NCBI RefSeq assembly: GCF_000019225.1 | Contig: NC_010995.1 | Span: forward strand, 1,434,501 to 1,498,500 | DNA: 64,000 bases | Reading direction: 5' to 3' | Source: Cellvibrio japonicus Ueda107 | GTDB lineage: Bacteria; Pseudomonadota; Gammaproteobacteria; Pseudomonadales; Cellvibrionaceae | In this document: one piece after another, positions 34,272 through 43,588 of the stretch | Layout: each line of letters opens with the position of its first letter | How positions within the stretch are numbered: position 1 is the stretch's first letter | The notes under the pieces: generated by a model | What the model saw: only the letters and a program-made list of their open reading frames with translations | Told to the model about the DNA's origin: nothing | The model's database searches: none | Made by a program: the position numbers and the translations under genes

Positions 34272-35837
34272 CTAATCAACACCACTTTTGACATTCCATG
34301 GCAACAATGCCTCGATTTGCTCAAGGCTCGTAGCCTGCGGAAGTTCAGAAAAGACTTTTCGCAAATAGGTATAGGGCTCAAGTCCATTCGCTTTGGCCGT
34401 TTCAATCACGCTGTATAAATTCGCACTCGCTGCGGCCCCTTTGGGACTGGCAGAGAAGAGCCAGTTTTTACGCCCAATCACAAACGGACGAATGGCATTC
34501 TCCGCCGCATTGTTATCTATCGGGTAATCCCCCGACTCCACATAGCAAATCAATTTTGGCCATTGCTCATGCAGATAATGCAACGCTTTTCCAATTAACG
34601 ATTGTGGTAGCGCATGGGCTATACTTTTATCTAACCAGGCTTTTATTTTTTGTAACATCGGCAGCGATTGTGTTTGCCTCAGCTGATATTTTTCTTCCGG
34701 CGTTTTGTCTTTTATCGATTTTTCTATTCCATAAAGCTGCTGGATAAACGCAATCGCCTGATCTGCTTTGCCGGTTTTTCCCGCCTTCTGGATTTTTTGT
34801 GCCTCGATAAATTTTCGCCGCGCATGCGCCCAACAGGCTAAATGGGTAATACTATTTTTTTCACAGGGTGCGTTATAAGCCGCGTAACCGTCGGTCATGA
34901 GAGCGCCATCAAAATCATGCAGCAATTCCGTGATCACCTTACCACTGCGTGTGGGGTCATAGTGGTAGAGCACCGCTGCACAAGCCGGTTGTGTACTGCG
35001 CAATACCCACATAAAGCTTTGCGTTTCAGCCGCACGCCCCGTTTCATTCAATACTTGCACTCGCGTTTCATCTGCATGAAGAATCGCTTGCTCCAACATT
35101 CTTTCATGGATCAGATTAATCAATGGTTGTACGATGGCGCCGCAGCGAACCATCCAGTTGGCAAGTGTCGTACGATCCATCTCCACGCCAATACGTTTGA
35201 AGATCTCCGTTTGGCGATACAGCGGTAAGGCATCCACATATTTTTGCGTGGCGATATGGGCCAGAAGGCCGGGTGAGGCGATGCTTTTTTCAATGGGTTG
35301 CGAAGGTTTCCTTGCAGTCACAAGATAGTTTTCGCAACACGGGCAAGCGTATTTCAAACGCTTGTGATGTAACACCCGAACACTGGCGGGAATAATGTCC
35401 AATTGTTCATGGGATTCAAAACCGATAGGTTTTAATTCAGCACCATCGTGCGGACAACATTTTTGACCCTCGGGCAGATCATGGATAATCTCGATGCGGG
35501 GTAACTCTTTGGGAATAGATGCACGTTTTTTCTTGCGCTTGTGTTCTGCCACCACCGTGGCATCGGCAAATGCATCGGCTTGCTCAGGGACTTCAGCTTC
35601 CGCTGTATCTTCCGCCTCGGTAAACACCAGCTCCGACTGGATCACGTCCTGCTTTTCACTGGAGCTGCCAAATTGTTTTTGCTGGAGCGAGAGGATATAT
35701 TCTTCAAGAATACGAATACGTTTTTCTTTGTTTTGAAGGGATTTTTCCTGCGCTGAAATAATATCGTCTTTATCGGCAACTATTTTTTGCAGATCAATAT
35801 TTTCTTGCAGAAGATCGGGTTTGTTTTCCATCCACAC
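34272..35837 (-). CDS. tnpC: IS66 transposase TnpC (copy 2)
   Basis: 521 residues. Coiled-coil head (about 10-55), a zinc-binding segment (CCPHDG, CPCCENY), then the catalytic core with HADETRVQVL, MTDGYAAYN and NNAAENAIRPFVIGRKNWLF supplying the acidic triad. It is the DDE transposase of IS66. Ends 8 nt inside the element end. A sister gene in copy 1 is broken. Confidence 0.95.
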   Translation of the reverse strand: MWMENKPDLLQENIDLQKIVADKDDIISAQEKSLQNKEKRIRILEEYILSLQQKQFGSSSEKQDVIQSELVFTEAEDTAEAEVPEQADAFADATVVAEHKRKKKRASIPKELPRIEIIHDLPEGQKCCPHDGAELKPIGFESHEQLDIIPASVRVLHHKRLKYACPCCENYLVTARKPSQPIEKSIASPGLLAHIATQKYVDALPLYRQTEIFKRIGVEMDRTTLANWMVRCGAIVQPLINLIHERMLEQAILHADETRVQVLNETGRAAETQSFMWVLRSTQPACAAVLYHYDPTRSGKVITELLHDFDGALMTDGYAAYNAPCEKNSITHLACWAHARRKFIEAQKIQKAGKTGKADQAIAFIQQLYGIEKSIKDKTPEEKYQLRQTQSLPMLQKIKAWLDKSIAHALPQSLIGKALHYLHEQWPKLICYVESGDYPIDNNAAENAIRPFVIGRKNWLFSASPKGAAASANLYSVIETAKANGLEPYTYLRKVFSELPQATSLEQIEALLPWNVKSGVD

Positions 35838-35869
35838 ATCTTATAAAAAACCTGCGCAGGTTGATAGCA

Positions 35870-36220
35870 CTAATTCGCCGAGAAGAAATATTTTTCTGTG
35901 TGTGGTTGAAGCTTTTCAATATCTAACCCGCGCAACAGCCAATCAAACTGTTCGTGAGTCAGTGATAACACAGCATCACCCCGGCGTGGCCATTTGAATT
36001 TATCTTTTTCCAGCCGCTTGTACCACAGGCAGAACCCGGTTTTATCCCAATACAGGATTTTGATTTTGTTGCGGCTGCGACTACCAAACACAAACACGGC
36101 GGGTGAAAATGCATCCAGACCCATGGATTCCTGCACCAGTACACTCAACCCGTTAATCGATTTACGAAAATCCACCGGCAGACGATGGACATAGACCGGT
36201 ACATCTTCCCACTGGATCAT
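35870..36220 (-). CDS. tnpB: IS66 accessory protein TnpB (copy 2)
   Basis: 116 residues from the ATG at 36220, which overlaps the tnpA stop (ATGA). MIQWEDVPVYVHRLPVDFRK, then SFVLVQ-like region and CLWYKRLEKDKFKWPRRGDA are the standard IS66 Orf2 motifs. Intact, unlike copy 1. The frame upstream to 36250 belongs to the tnpA overlap and is not used as start. Confidence 0.93.
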   Translation of the reverse strand: MIQWEDVPVYVHRLPVDFRKSINGLSVLVQESMGLDAFSPAVFVFGSRSRNKIKILYWDKTGFCLWYKRLEKDKFKWPRRGDAVLSLTHEQFDWLLRGLDIEKLQPHTEKYFFSAN

Positions 36221-36531
36221 GCCAGCTCCCTGAGCCAGTGGGCCAGCCATTGGGGGGGTGGCAATACACCGAATTCCAGCTTGCCAGCGTTACTGTGAAT
36301 GACCAGGGCACTTGTCATCACCCCGGAAACACCAGGCTTCGTTTCCGGTTTCACGTTAACACGAACAAAGCCGGTTTCCATGTTACCAACCGCCCTCACC
36401 AATTGCTTGCGGCGCAGACTGAAGTATTTGGGGCACAGATTATGCTGTTTACAGAACTCTGCTGCTGATACACCGCTGGTATTGTGCTGTGTAAATAGTT
36501 CCTGCCATTGGTCACGCGTGCGTTTTTTCAT
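36217..36531 (-). CDS. tnpA: IS66 accessory protein TnpA (copy 2)
   Basis: 104 residues. RDQWQELFTQHNTSGVSAAE then FCKQHNLCPKYFSLRRKQL is the IS66 Orf1 HTH. Together with TnpB it is needed for efficient movement of three-gene IS66 elements. Ribosome box AGGAGG is 5 nt before the ATG. Confidence 0.93.
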   Translation of the reverse strand: MKKRTRDQWQELFTQHNTSGVSAAEFCKQHNLCPKYFSLRRKQLVRAVGNMETGFVRVNVKPETKPGVSGVMTSALVIHSNAGKLEFGVLPPPQWLAHWLRELA

Positions 36532-36561
36532 AAAGCCTCCTATTGGTTGGGAGGCTGTACG

Positions 36562-37218
36562 CTAGTTGAAAAATGGAATTGTAGGTAGAGTGCTGTTGGT
36601 TAGGTGCTTACCATAGACTTGCGTTAAGGTAGTGCCTATTCCCCGCTCTTCTTGCGTAATTTGATCAAGGGTGTCGTAGGTATAACGGGTGATTCGATCC
36701 GGGCCTTCGCTTCCTAAGGCACTTTGGGTGCAGGCACTGGCAGGCAGTGATGAGTAAGCATTTTTATTCATCCTGACGGCTTTACAGAATACGAGCCCCT
36801 GAGAGTTGTAACTGATTTGTATAAGGGACTCTATAATGCCGTTGGCACCACGGATATATTCTTTGGTTTTTCGACCAAAATTATCGTATTCATAACCTTT
36901 AGTGACGGTAATAGTAAAAAAACTCCCCCAATCTGCTGGCCGGTAGTACTCATTTAACCAGACAGAGAGCTCGCCTGTTTCAACAGAGGCCAGTAAGCCA
37001 TTAGTATGGTACGTGTTACGTATGGCCGCGAGCCTTAATGGTCCACTACCATCGGGATCTGATTTGATGATACCCGTGACACGCCCTTTCAGGTCATAGC
37101 GATATGCCGTGGTAAAGGATTGCTCAGCTTGTTGTGCAGCACTCCCTATACTGAATAGCATCAGGAGAAAAAATAGCGATTGTATCAATAGGTTGTTAAT
37201 AGCAAATGTAGATTTCAT
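36562..37218 (-). CDS. Rhs protein, N-terminal fragment (split by IS66)
   Basis: 218 codons. Signal peptide MKSTFAINNLLIQSLFFLLM to SIGSAAQQ, then YD-repeat sequence (TAYRYDLKGRVTG, TKGYEYDNFGRKTKEY, ITRYTYDTLDQITQEE). The true gene runs to TLTQVYG at 36612; the last 16 residues and the stop at 36562 come from the IS66 end. Joined across the insertion with the downstream fragment it makes an 845-residue secreted Rhs protein. Starts 17 nt after the previous Rhs gene. Confidence 0.85.
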   Translation of the reverse strand: MKSTFAINNLLIQSLFFLLMLFSIGSAAQQAEQSFTTAYRYDLKGRVTGIIKSDPDGSGPLRLAAIRNTYHTNGLLASVETGELSVWLNEYYRPADWGSFFTITVTKGYEYDNFGRKTKEYIRGANGIIESLIQISYNSQGLVFCKAVRMNKNAYSSLPASACTQSALGSEGPDRITRYTYDTLDQITQEERGIGTTLTQVYGKHLTNSTLPTIPFFN

Positions 37219-37234
37219 GGCAACATCCTTTTGT

Positions 37235-39148
37235 TTATTGAGCGCACTGGGTGAGATTAGCTTTTGGCTCTATCTCACCAATCTTGTTGCCATATTGATC
37301 ATATTGGTAGCAGGTACGCTTGGTGATTATTATATTATTTCCGTCTGCAGCAGTGACGGTTATACCTGTCAAAAATAAGTTGTCGCTGTTGTATTCGTAT
37401 CGAGTTATGACCTCATCATTGGTACCTTCACAAACATTATTGATTGTGTTGGTTTTCGCGCAGGTACGCTCAGCTGTTTTGAGCCAAATAGGGGAACCAT
37501 AAATTCGATTGCCATTTGAAGCATAATAGTAAGCTTGCTTTTGTGCATACTCATAACGAATTTTACGCACTATCCCATTTTTGTTGGCGGGGTAGGTAAT
37601 GGTTTCTAGCTCACCAGATTGAGGATGGTAGGTAAACCAGGTTTTGTTACCTTTGGCATCGCTAGTCCAGGTAGGTTTGTTACAGTATTTACGGGTTGAT
37701 TCTGGGCAGGTAGATGGGTATTCACCTGAGATCCAGGTTCCATTTTTGGTGACTTTAATTAAATTACCGCGCGTGTCGTACTCATAGATTTCCTTGTCCC
37801 CTGAATTTTTAGTATAGGTCTTCAGGAGGTTTCTCCAGGTCGGCTCATAATCCAATGTGCCATCAATCAATTCAGCAAAACTCACTGTTCCAGGCCTGTC
37901 GGTGCTGGGGATGACACGACGAACGTTGCCATTTCCTGTGTTTTGGGTTGTTGAATAATATCCTGTACCTATCCCATAGGCATTAACTTCATTGCCTAAC
38001 ATTGAATTGACAACTTTTCCTGTTATATGCACCCAGGACGTTTCTGAACCATTATTGCTGCCGGTAGATTCTGTTGCATTTTTATAAGTGTATTGATAGT
38101 AGGCACTAGTGCTTTGTGCTGGTTTAATTCCTATCAATCTAGGCGAAAACTCAGTGTTGGGTGTTTTCCACGAGACCAATCCTCCATGTTCATCATAAGC
38201 CAAGTCATAGCTGCGAAAATAAAATTTGGTTTCTCCTCCCATTGCATCAATTACCCTCAGTTCACTGTAACCCAGGAATATAGATCTGGGCATACCTCCT
38301 GGCCAATCAAACTCAGCCTTTGGCCAATGACTGGTACAGGTTTGTATCAAACAATTTTCTTTTGCAGTGTTGATGGCTTGAATGTATTTTGGGTTGTATT
38401 GTGCCCAGGCTTCTGGATTTACTGGTGGGATTTGTGTAGTGGGTAAATTGGGTTTGCTAGAGTCCATATACCTATCCGCTTCATCAAATTGATATATATA
38501 TTTGAGTGCAAAGCCGGTATTACTCGTCACTTTTCCACTTACCCAGTCGATATCTATGGTATAGCCATTGGGATAGGTAACTTGTACTAATAGTCCTATT
38601 GATGAAGGATAGGTATGGGTACCACTGAGGAACTTGGATACTGTACCATCTGGTTTTGTCCAATAGATATAGCCATCTTGTTTGCGCTCCAGCGAATGGC
38701 GCGTGTCGCCCAATGCATGATATGTATAACCGGAAGAAATCTGCGAATCTGCCCGGACTTGCTGGCCATTTACCATAACCGTGAAGTTAGCAGTGTTTTG
38801 AAAATCATTTACTTGAATGACATCTAAAAATTCAGTGCCACTATTTTTAAGAATGGAAACCCTGCCTTTGCCATAATATTTATCTTGATAACCGTAATAC
38901 CCTTTCATCGAAAAATTATTTGTATAGGATGAAATAGAGTGAGACAACCCGGTAGCATTACCAATAGACACTGTTTCCAGTTGATGTGTTACCTGGCCAT
39001 TCATTAGGTTAACTCCAAATTCGTCAACCAACAGTACTACCGGCGGAGCCAAATCGGGTAAAGTCACAGCGGATGTATTGAAAGAGATTATTAATCCCAT
39101 CAGAATAAAAGCACGGATGTTTCTTGGAATCCTGCACATAACGTTCAT
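37235..39148 (-). CDS. secreted Rhs/YD-repeat protein
   Basis: 637 residues. Signal peptide (IPRNIRAFILMGLIISFNTS, ending SAVT), then a long beta-rich part including GYTYHALGDTRHSLERKQDG and WTKPDGTVSKFLSG, and YD-type repeats toward the end (IYEYDTRGNLIKVTKNG, CYQYDQYGNKIGEIEP). It lacks the RHS core (DPxG) and toxin tip, so it is an N-terminal or scaffold piece of a split Rhs system, followed by the next Rhs gene after 16 nt. Cys residues are fairly frequent, fitting an exported protein. Confidence 0.85.
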   Translation of the reverse strand: MNVMCRIPRNIRAFILMGLIISFNTSAVTLPDLAPPVVLLVDEFGVNLMNGQVTHQLETVSIGNATGLSHSISSYTNNFSMKGYYGYQDKYYGKGRVSILKNSGTEFLDVIQVNDFQNTANFTVMVNGQQVRADSQISSGYTYHALGDTRHSLERKQDGYIYWTKPDGTVSKFLSGTHTYPSSIGLLVQVTYPNGYTIDIDWVSGKVTSNTGFALKYIYQFDEADRYMDSSKPNLPTTQIPPVNPEAWAQYNPKYIQAINTAKENCLIQTCTSHWPKAEFDWPGGMPRSIFLGYSELRVIDAMGGETKFYFRSYDLAYDEHGGLVSWKTPNTEFSPRLIGIKPAQSTSAYYQYTYKNATESTGSNNGSETSWVHITGKVVNSMLGNEVNAYGIGTGYYSTTQNTGNGNVRRVIPSTDRPGTVSFAELIDGTLDYEPTWRNLLKTYTKNSGDKEIYEYDTRGNLIKVTKNGTWISGEYPSTCPESTRKYCNKPTWTSDAKGNKTWFTYHPQSGELETITYPANKNGIVRKIRYEYAQKQAYYYASNGNRIYGSPIWLKTAERTCAKTNTINNVCEGTNDEVITRYEYNSDNLFLTGITVTAADGNNIIITKRTCYQYDQYGNKIGEIEPKANLTQCAQ

Positions 39149-39155
39149 TCCTTAA

Positions 39156-39623
39156 CTAAAAGTTCGCCTTGGGGCCACAAGAAGCACTAGAACTACATGC
39201 TTGTACACTCTTGGGCTGATTGCCCGTGGGATTATTGGAGGGGCAATTTACATAAGCGAGGGTAGTTGTGACAGATTGAGATCCTCCTGAAGTGTCGATA
39301 ACCAAGTAGCTGGTAGCTCCGGAAACCGGACTCCAGGTGGCTTTCCAGGCACAATTGGCGATATGGGATTTTGCAAGGCCCGTGGGGGCAGGTAATGTTC
39401 CCGAGCCGGGTTCTGCTATCTCATCGGCAGCAATATTAGTAGAAACTAACAAGCGATTGCCTGCCTTGTCATAATCGTAGTCACGGTTGCCATTGACGGA
39501 GTCATGCACAAATGTGAGACGACCCAGGGCATCGTAGGTATAAGTGGTCGTTTTGGTTTGAGCTATCAGTGAAAGAGGGAAAAACAGCACAAGTGCAGAA
39601 ATGCACAAAAAATTTATTTTCAT
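39156..39623 (-). CDS. small secreted YD-repeat protein
   Basis: 155 residues from the ATG at 39623, chosen for an AAAGGA box and a clean signal peptide (MKINFLCISALVLFFPLSLI, then AQ); the upstream frame to 39692 has no such start. One clear YD repeat, TYTYDALGRLTFVHDS then GNRDYDYDKAGNRLLV, then a fibronectin-III-like segment (APTGLAKSHIANCAWKATWS). First gene of the three-gene Rhs operon, 7 nt before the next start. Confidence 0.8.
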   Translation of the reverse strand: MKINFLCISALVLFFPLSLIAQTKTTTYTYDALGRLTFVHDSVNGNRDYDYDKAGNRLLVSTNIAADEIAEPGSGTLPAPTGLAKSHIANCAWKATWSPVSGATSYLVIDTSGGSQSVTTTLAYVNCPSNNPTGNQPKSVQACSSSASCGPKANF

Positions 39624-39997
39624 AATCGTCCTTTGATATTGTTGGTGGGAGCTGCAAGCAAGGGAAGAGGTGAGCAAGAAAAGCCAGACCATCCCTGCTT
39701 GTTGTCATGATGAATCAAAGTCTAGCATTGACTCATCACAAAGAAAATACCGTGACCCTCAACAGGTTAACTGCTGCAAAAAGACTGTTTTCATATTTAA
39801 AAATAGCTTCGTCCTGTTTTTATCATTAATGAAGTCTTTAATGTACTTGGTGCTTACAGAAGTCGATTAGAAGGCAACTTGTATAGTTAACCCCTTTTTA
39901 TAGGTGCGGTCTTTTTAGGTTATTTGTGTTAGATGCGAGGGCGAACGAACAAACGACTCCCTTGCGGGGGAGCAACATAGTGATGCTGATTGGGGAA
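39624..39997. other. 374-nt intergenic region before the Rhs operon
   Basis: Lies between the end of the GGDEF-EAL gene and the start of the Rhs operon, both on the minus strand. I see no gene. It must hold the Rhs operon promoter, but I cannot place a convincing one. AT-rich on its left part. Confidence 0.5.
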
Positions 39998-42316
39998 CTA
40001 AGCCCCCACCTTTAACCTGGATTCTAGACTGATCACTGTGCCATCAAAACAAAACCGTCCATTGTGAAAATGGCTTTCCAATTGTTTGGCAGTCATGGGT
40101 TTGGCATAGAGGAAGCCCTGCACCTGGTCGCAGCCTTTTGCGCGTAGCCATTCGGCCTGGCTTTCGGTTTCCACGCCTTCGGCAACGACGCGCAGTTGCA
40201 TGTTATGGGCCAGGCCGATAATGGTTTTGGCGATGGCGGCATCATTGGCATCGTCGTGTATGTCGTGGATAAAACTGCGGTCAATTTTGAGTTTTTGGAT
40301 GGGGAAGCGTTGCAGGTAGGCGAGCGATGAATAGCCTGTGCCAAAATCGTCAATAGCGAGAAAGGTGCCCATCTGGTTGAGCTGGTTTAATTGGTTGATG
40401 GTTTCACCCGCGTGTTCCATCGCGCAGCTTTCGGTAATTTCCAATTCCAGGTATTTGGCTTCCAGTCCTGTTTCCTGCAGGATGGCTTCGACTTTGCCGG
40501 GGAAGTTTTTCTGGCGGAATTGGCGCGGTGACAGGTTGACCGCAACTTTACCGACATTTTTTCCGGTATCCAGCCAGATTTTTTTTTGTTTACAGGCTTC
40601 GCGTAATACCCACTCACCGATAGGTACGATCAGGCCGGTTTCTTCGGCCAGTGGAATAAAATGGGCTGGAGAAACCAGTCCTCGCTCCGGGTGTTGCCAG
40701 CGTACCAGCGCCTCCACACCGGTCATATCGCCGGTTTTCAAATCGATTTGCGGTTGGTAGTAGAGTGCGAGTTGGTTTTGCTCAATCGCGCGGCGCAGGT
40801 CATTTTCCAGCAGCAAATAATTGACCGCCGTTGCATTCATACCTTTGGTGTAAAACTGGCAATTGTTTTTGCCGGCTTCTTTCGCCTTGTACATGGCGAT
40901 ATCGGCATTCTTGAGCAGCTCGTCGGTATCTGCGCCATCTTCGGGGAAAATGCTCACCCCAATGCTGACGGTGGCACTGATAGAGTGACCGCTGATGTCC
41001 AAAGGGCGTGAAAGTGTGGCGAGTAATTTATTGGCTACAAAAATAACATCATCAACGTCATGAATGCCTTCCAGTACCACCACAAATTCATCGCCCCCCA
41101 AACGGGCGACTGTGTCCATATCGCGTACACCTTCAGTGAGGCGCATGGCGATGGCTTTTAGCAAAATATCTCCCGCATCGTGGCCCAGGCTGTCATTAAC
41201 GATTTTGAAGCGGTCTATGTCCAGCAGCATCAGGGCAACGCGCGAGTTGCTGCGGCGTGCGCGTGCCAGGCCGTGGTAGATGCGATCATAAAAGAGCGAG
41301 CGATTGGGCAGGGAGGTTAGCGCGTCGTGGAAGGCCATGTAGTTGAGGCGCGACTGCTGTTCACGCAGGGCGTTTTCGGCCAGTTTGCGCTCGGAAATAT
41401 CTGTACCTATGGTACAAACCCCGAACACTTTTCCCTCTTTGCCGCGCAGTGGAAACTTCACCATCAGGTAGGTGTGCAGGCTTCCGTCTTTGTGCATTAA
41501 ATCCAGCTCGACCTCATAGGTCTGCTGGTTGGTTTTGGTGGCGATATCAATATCCCACATGGATTGGGCAATATCGCGCGGGAATACATCAAACACGTTT
41601 TTGCCAACGAAGCCGGACTCATCAATGTCTGCCATGTGTTTGAAATGGTCGCTGGCAAGTACCACGTTGCCGTCCAGGTCTTTGACGGAAATCAGCGCTG
41701 GCGAGTAGTGCAGGATAGCATTCAGGTAGGTTTCGCTGGCCCAGAGTGCCTGCTCTGCCAGACGGTGGCGCTCGGACTGCTCCTCGTGGTGCCACATATC
41801 AATGATCTGGCGCACCAGGAGCGAACTGAAAATCCAGACAGTGTCCAGCTCCTGCACTGCCTGCTCAAGTTGGTACAGCTCCTGTTCGGACTCCATATAA
41901 AAGAGGGCGATGGTATGGTCTTTTTCCAGGATGGGGTGTAAATAGCACGCGCGAGCCCCTTTTTGGGTAAACAGGCTACCCAGATTGTCGATATCGGTTG
42001 CACTGAGCTTGCAAGCTTCGCCTGAATCAAATACCTCATGGATGCATTGATGGGGCAGGTAGTTGAGGCGGGACAGGGAGGTCGCCAGGCCATTGACCAG
42101 GGGTTCGTGGCGGCCGGAAGAGGCAATGGCTTCTACATAGAGATGGCTATCGCGTTCGACAATCAGGACGGCGCGGCTGACCGCCGGTTTGGCAATCACC
42201 AGTTTTACCAGTCGTTCAGCAATCTGTTTGTGGTTGAGATCGCTGAAAAGTTGTTGGAACTTCCGGATCAGTTCAACAGTGGATGGCTTGGTCTGTAGAC
42301 TCTTGTTATTTGGCAT
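39998..42316 (-). CDS. GAF-PAS-GGDEF-EAL cyclic-di-GMP protein
   Basis: 772 residues. GAF-like sensor (about 15-195), PAS with PAC (about 200-325; ISVKDLDGNVVLASDHFKHM), GGDEF domain with intact RLGGDEFVVVLE (about 405-416) and a full EAL domain with EALVRWQHP, then DDFGTGYSSLAYLQRFP. Both the cyclase and phosphodiesterase signatures look catalytic, so net activity cannot be predicted. No transmembrane helix; cytoplasmic. Two PilZ proteins are encoded 5 kb to the right. Confidence 0.95.
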   Translation of the reverse strand: MPNNKSLQTKPSTVELIRKFQQLFSDLNHKQIAERLVKLVIAKPAVSRAVLIVERDSHLYVEAIASSGRHEPLVNGLATSLSRLNYLPHQCIHEVFDSGEACKLSATDIDNLGSLFTQKGARACYLHPILEKDHTIALFYMESEQELYQLEQAVQELDTVWIFSSLLVRQIIDMWHHEEQSERHRLAEQALWASETYLNAILHYSPALISVKDLDGNVVLASDHFKHMADIDESGFVGKNVFDVFPRDIAQSMWDIDIATKTNQQTYEVELDLMHKDGSLHTYLMVKFPLRGKEGKVFGVCTIGTDISERKLAENALREQQSRLNYMAFHDALTSLPNRSLFYDRIYHGLARARRSNSRVALMLLDIDRFKIVNDSLGHDAGDILLKAIAMRLTEGVRDMDTVARLGGDEFVVVLEGIHDVDDVIFVANKLLATLSRPLDISGHSISATVSIGVSIFPEDGADTDELLKNADIAMYKAKEAGKNNCQFYTKGMNATAVNYLLLENDLRRAIEQNQLALYYQPQIDLKTGDMTGVEALVRWQHPERGLVSPAHFIPLAEETGLIVPIGEWVLREACKQKKIWLDTGKNVGKVAVNLSPRQFRQKNFPGKVEAILQETGLEAKYLELEITESCAMEHAGETINQLNQLNQMGTFLAIDDFGTGYSSLAYLQRFPIQKLKIDRSFIHDIHDDANDAAIAKTIIGLAHNMQLRVVAEGVETESQAEWLRAKGCDQVQGFLYAKPMTAKQLESHFHNGRFCFDGTVISLESRLKVGA

Positions 42317-42855
42317 AGTCGCTCAATTGGGATAATTGCCGGGCCATCAAGGCCGGGCAGTGATCACTGGATACGTCAATTAGTGATAACTGTCGCTGCT
42401 TTGCAGGTGCTGTTCACTGTGGTGGTGAGAGCGATCTGCTCGACACTCGGGCAACGAAACCCCGGGTCACTCTGCTACACCTGATATCCATGGTGAGGAT
42501 TGTCCGGCTATCGGAATACCCGTATTGGTTAGGCATTGCCGATAGCATCGGAGCATCCGGGCTCAGCGCAAATATTGGCGCCATTAGAGCTTTTTCGCAT
42601 GATAAACAAATACCATGATTCTGTCCGTAATAAAAATTTTATACGCCACAGCAGATGTCAGTTGGAAAATCTGTTTCCAAAATTCACACCCATCCTGCTA
42701 TTTTGTTGAAATGATGAAAATAGCGCCAATACCGTATTTTTATAAGTTGTCCTAAAAATACGTTTTTTTATTCAGAGTTTTTTCAAGAGGATGCATTTGG
42801 CGCAAGCTGATCTAGAGTTATGGGTACATAAAAAGAGCAATGTTGGGAGCTATTC
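42317..42855. other. 539-nt divergent intergenic region with a structured element
   Basis: Between the GGDEF-EAL gene (minus) and the STAS gene (plus). No gene seen. GCTATCGG at 42507-42514 pairs with CCGATAGC at 42539-42546, enclosing AATAC-CC-GTATT, so a nested hairpin is possible; a competing hairpin CCGAT-AGC-ATCGG starts at 42539. It could be a leader RNA, or chance. Confidence 0.4.
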
Positions 42856-43503
42856 ATGCGTCGCTTTGTCCCCTTTGTTGGAGAAAAGCAAATATCCCGT
42901 GCCGACGGCGACCAGGAGCGCGCCAAGCGAGCGGCTGGACGCGTGATTGATGAAGTTGTCAGCACCCAGGCTGGAGAAAGCACCTGGGATGATGTGGTGC
43001 CTGCGGATTGGCCGGCCCAGGCAAAACCTCGGGCTGCTACGGTATCGACCCCTTCAGCGGCATCTACATTGGCTTCAGGCCCCAAGGTACCTTTTGTCCG
43101 GGGGGGGATTCCTTCTGCCAGAGCTGCTTATCTGGCTGCGCACAAAAGTTCAGCGTCCCATGGCGGTAAAAAATCCTCACTTGAATGGGTATTGATCAAT
43201 AATGGTCACGGCCTGCGCATTAATATCCATGGCAATATTGATCACGAACTGCGCCTGGAATGGCAGCGCCTACTGGCAGAGACCCTGTCTACCCGGGTTG
43301 ATGAATATGAGTTCAACCTTAGCCATACCCCGGCGCTCAGCCTGATTGGTTTGGGAATGCTATTGTTGTTCAAGGAGCATAGGGGGGCGCAGCATGAGGT
43401 GATCCGTTTGTACAATTGCAGTCGGGATGTTGCTCAATTATTGAACTGGACAGGAATGGATAAATATTTTGTGATTCAAAGCCTGGCGCCGATGGACGTA
43501 TAA
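42856..43503 (+). CDS. STAS-domain-like regulator
   Basis: 215 residues. The N-terminal about 105 residues are low-complexity Ala/Ser/Pro-rich and probably disordered; the rest resembles a STAS (anti-sigma-antagonist) fold with GLRINIHGNIDHELRLEWQR then LIGLGMLLLFKEHRG and an RLYNCSRDVAQLLNWTGMD end, close to the classic 'V-x-G-D-hinge-LLN-GLDK' pattern. The phosphorylation Ser of the loop (here PALSLIGLG) may be present. It may relay a switch signal; partner unknown. The PDC-sensor gene follows after 85 nt. Confidence 0.65.
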   Translation: MRRFVPFVGEKQISRADGDQERAKRAAGRVIDEVVSTQAGESTWDDVVPADWPAQAKPRAATVSTPSAASTLASGPKVPFVRGGIPSARAAYLAAHKSSASHGGKKSSLEWVLINNGHGLRINIHGNIDHELRLEWQRLLAETLSTRVDEYEFNLSHTPALSLIGLGMLLLFKEHRGAQHEVIRLYNCSRDVAQLLNWTGMDKYFVIQSLAPMDV

Positions 43504-43588
43504 GTCCTGCCTGCCTCCTTGTGTCAAAAGGGCAATTTAGCGATTATGGGCACTCTTCCATTGGCAGTTTCCCACCGCGTTTTTACAG

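Larger units (their letters stand above)
34264..36611 (-). mobile_element. IS66-family element, copy 2 (complete, inserted in the Rhs gene)
   Basis: 2348 bp. Ends GTAAGCGCCTAATCAACACC (34264) and, inverse at 36611, GTAAGCACCTAACCAACAGC. The 8-bp target duplication CATAGACT is at 34256-34263 and 36612-36619. It holds intact tnpA, tnpB and tnpC on the minus strand, so it looks autonomous. Confidence 0.96.
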
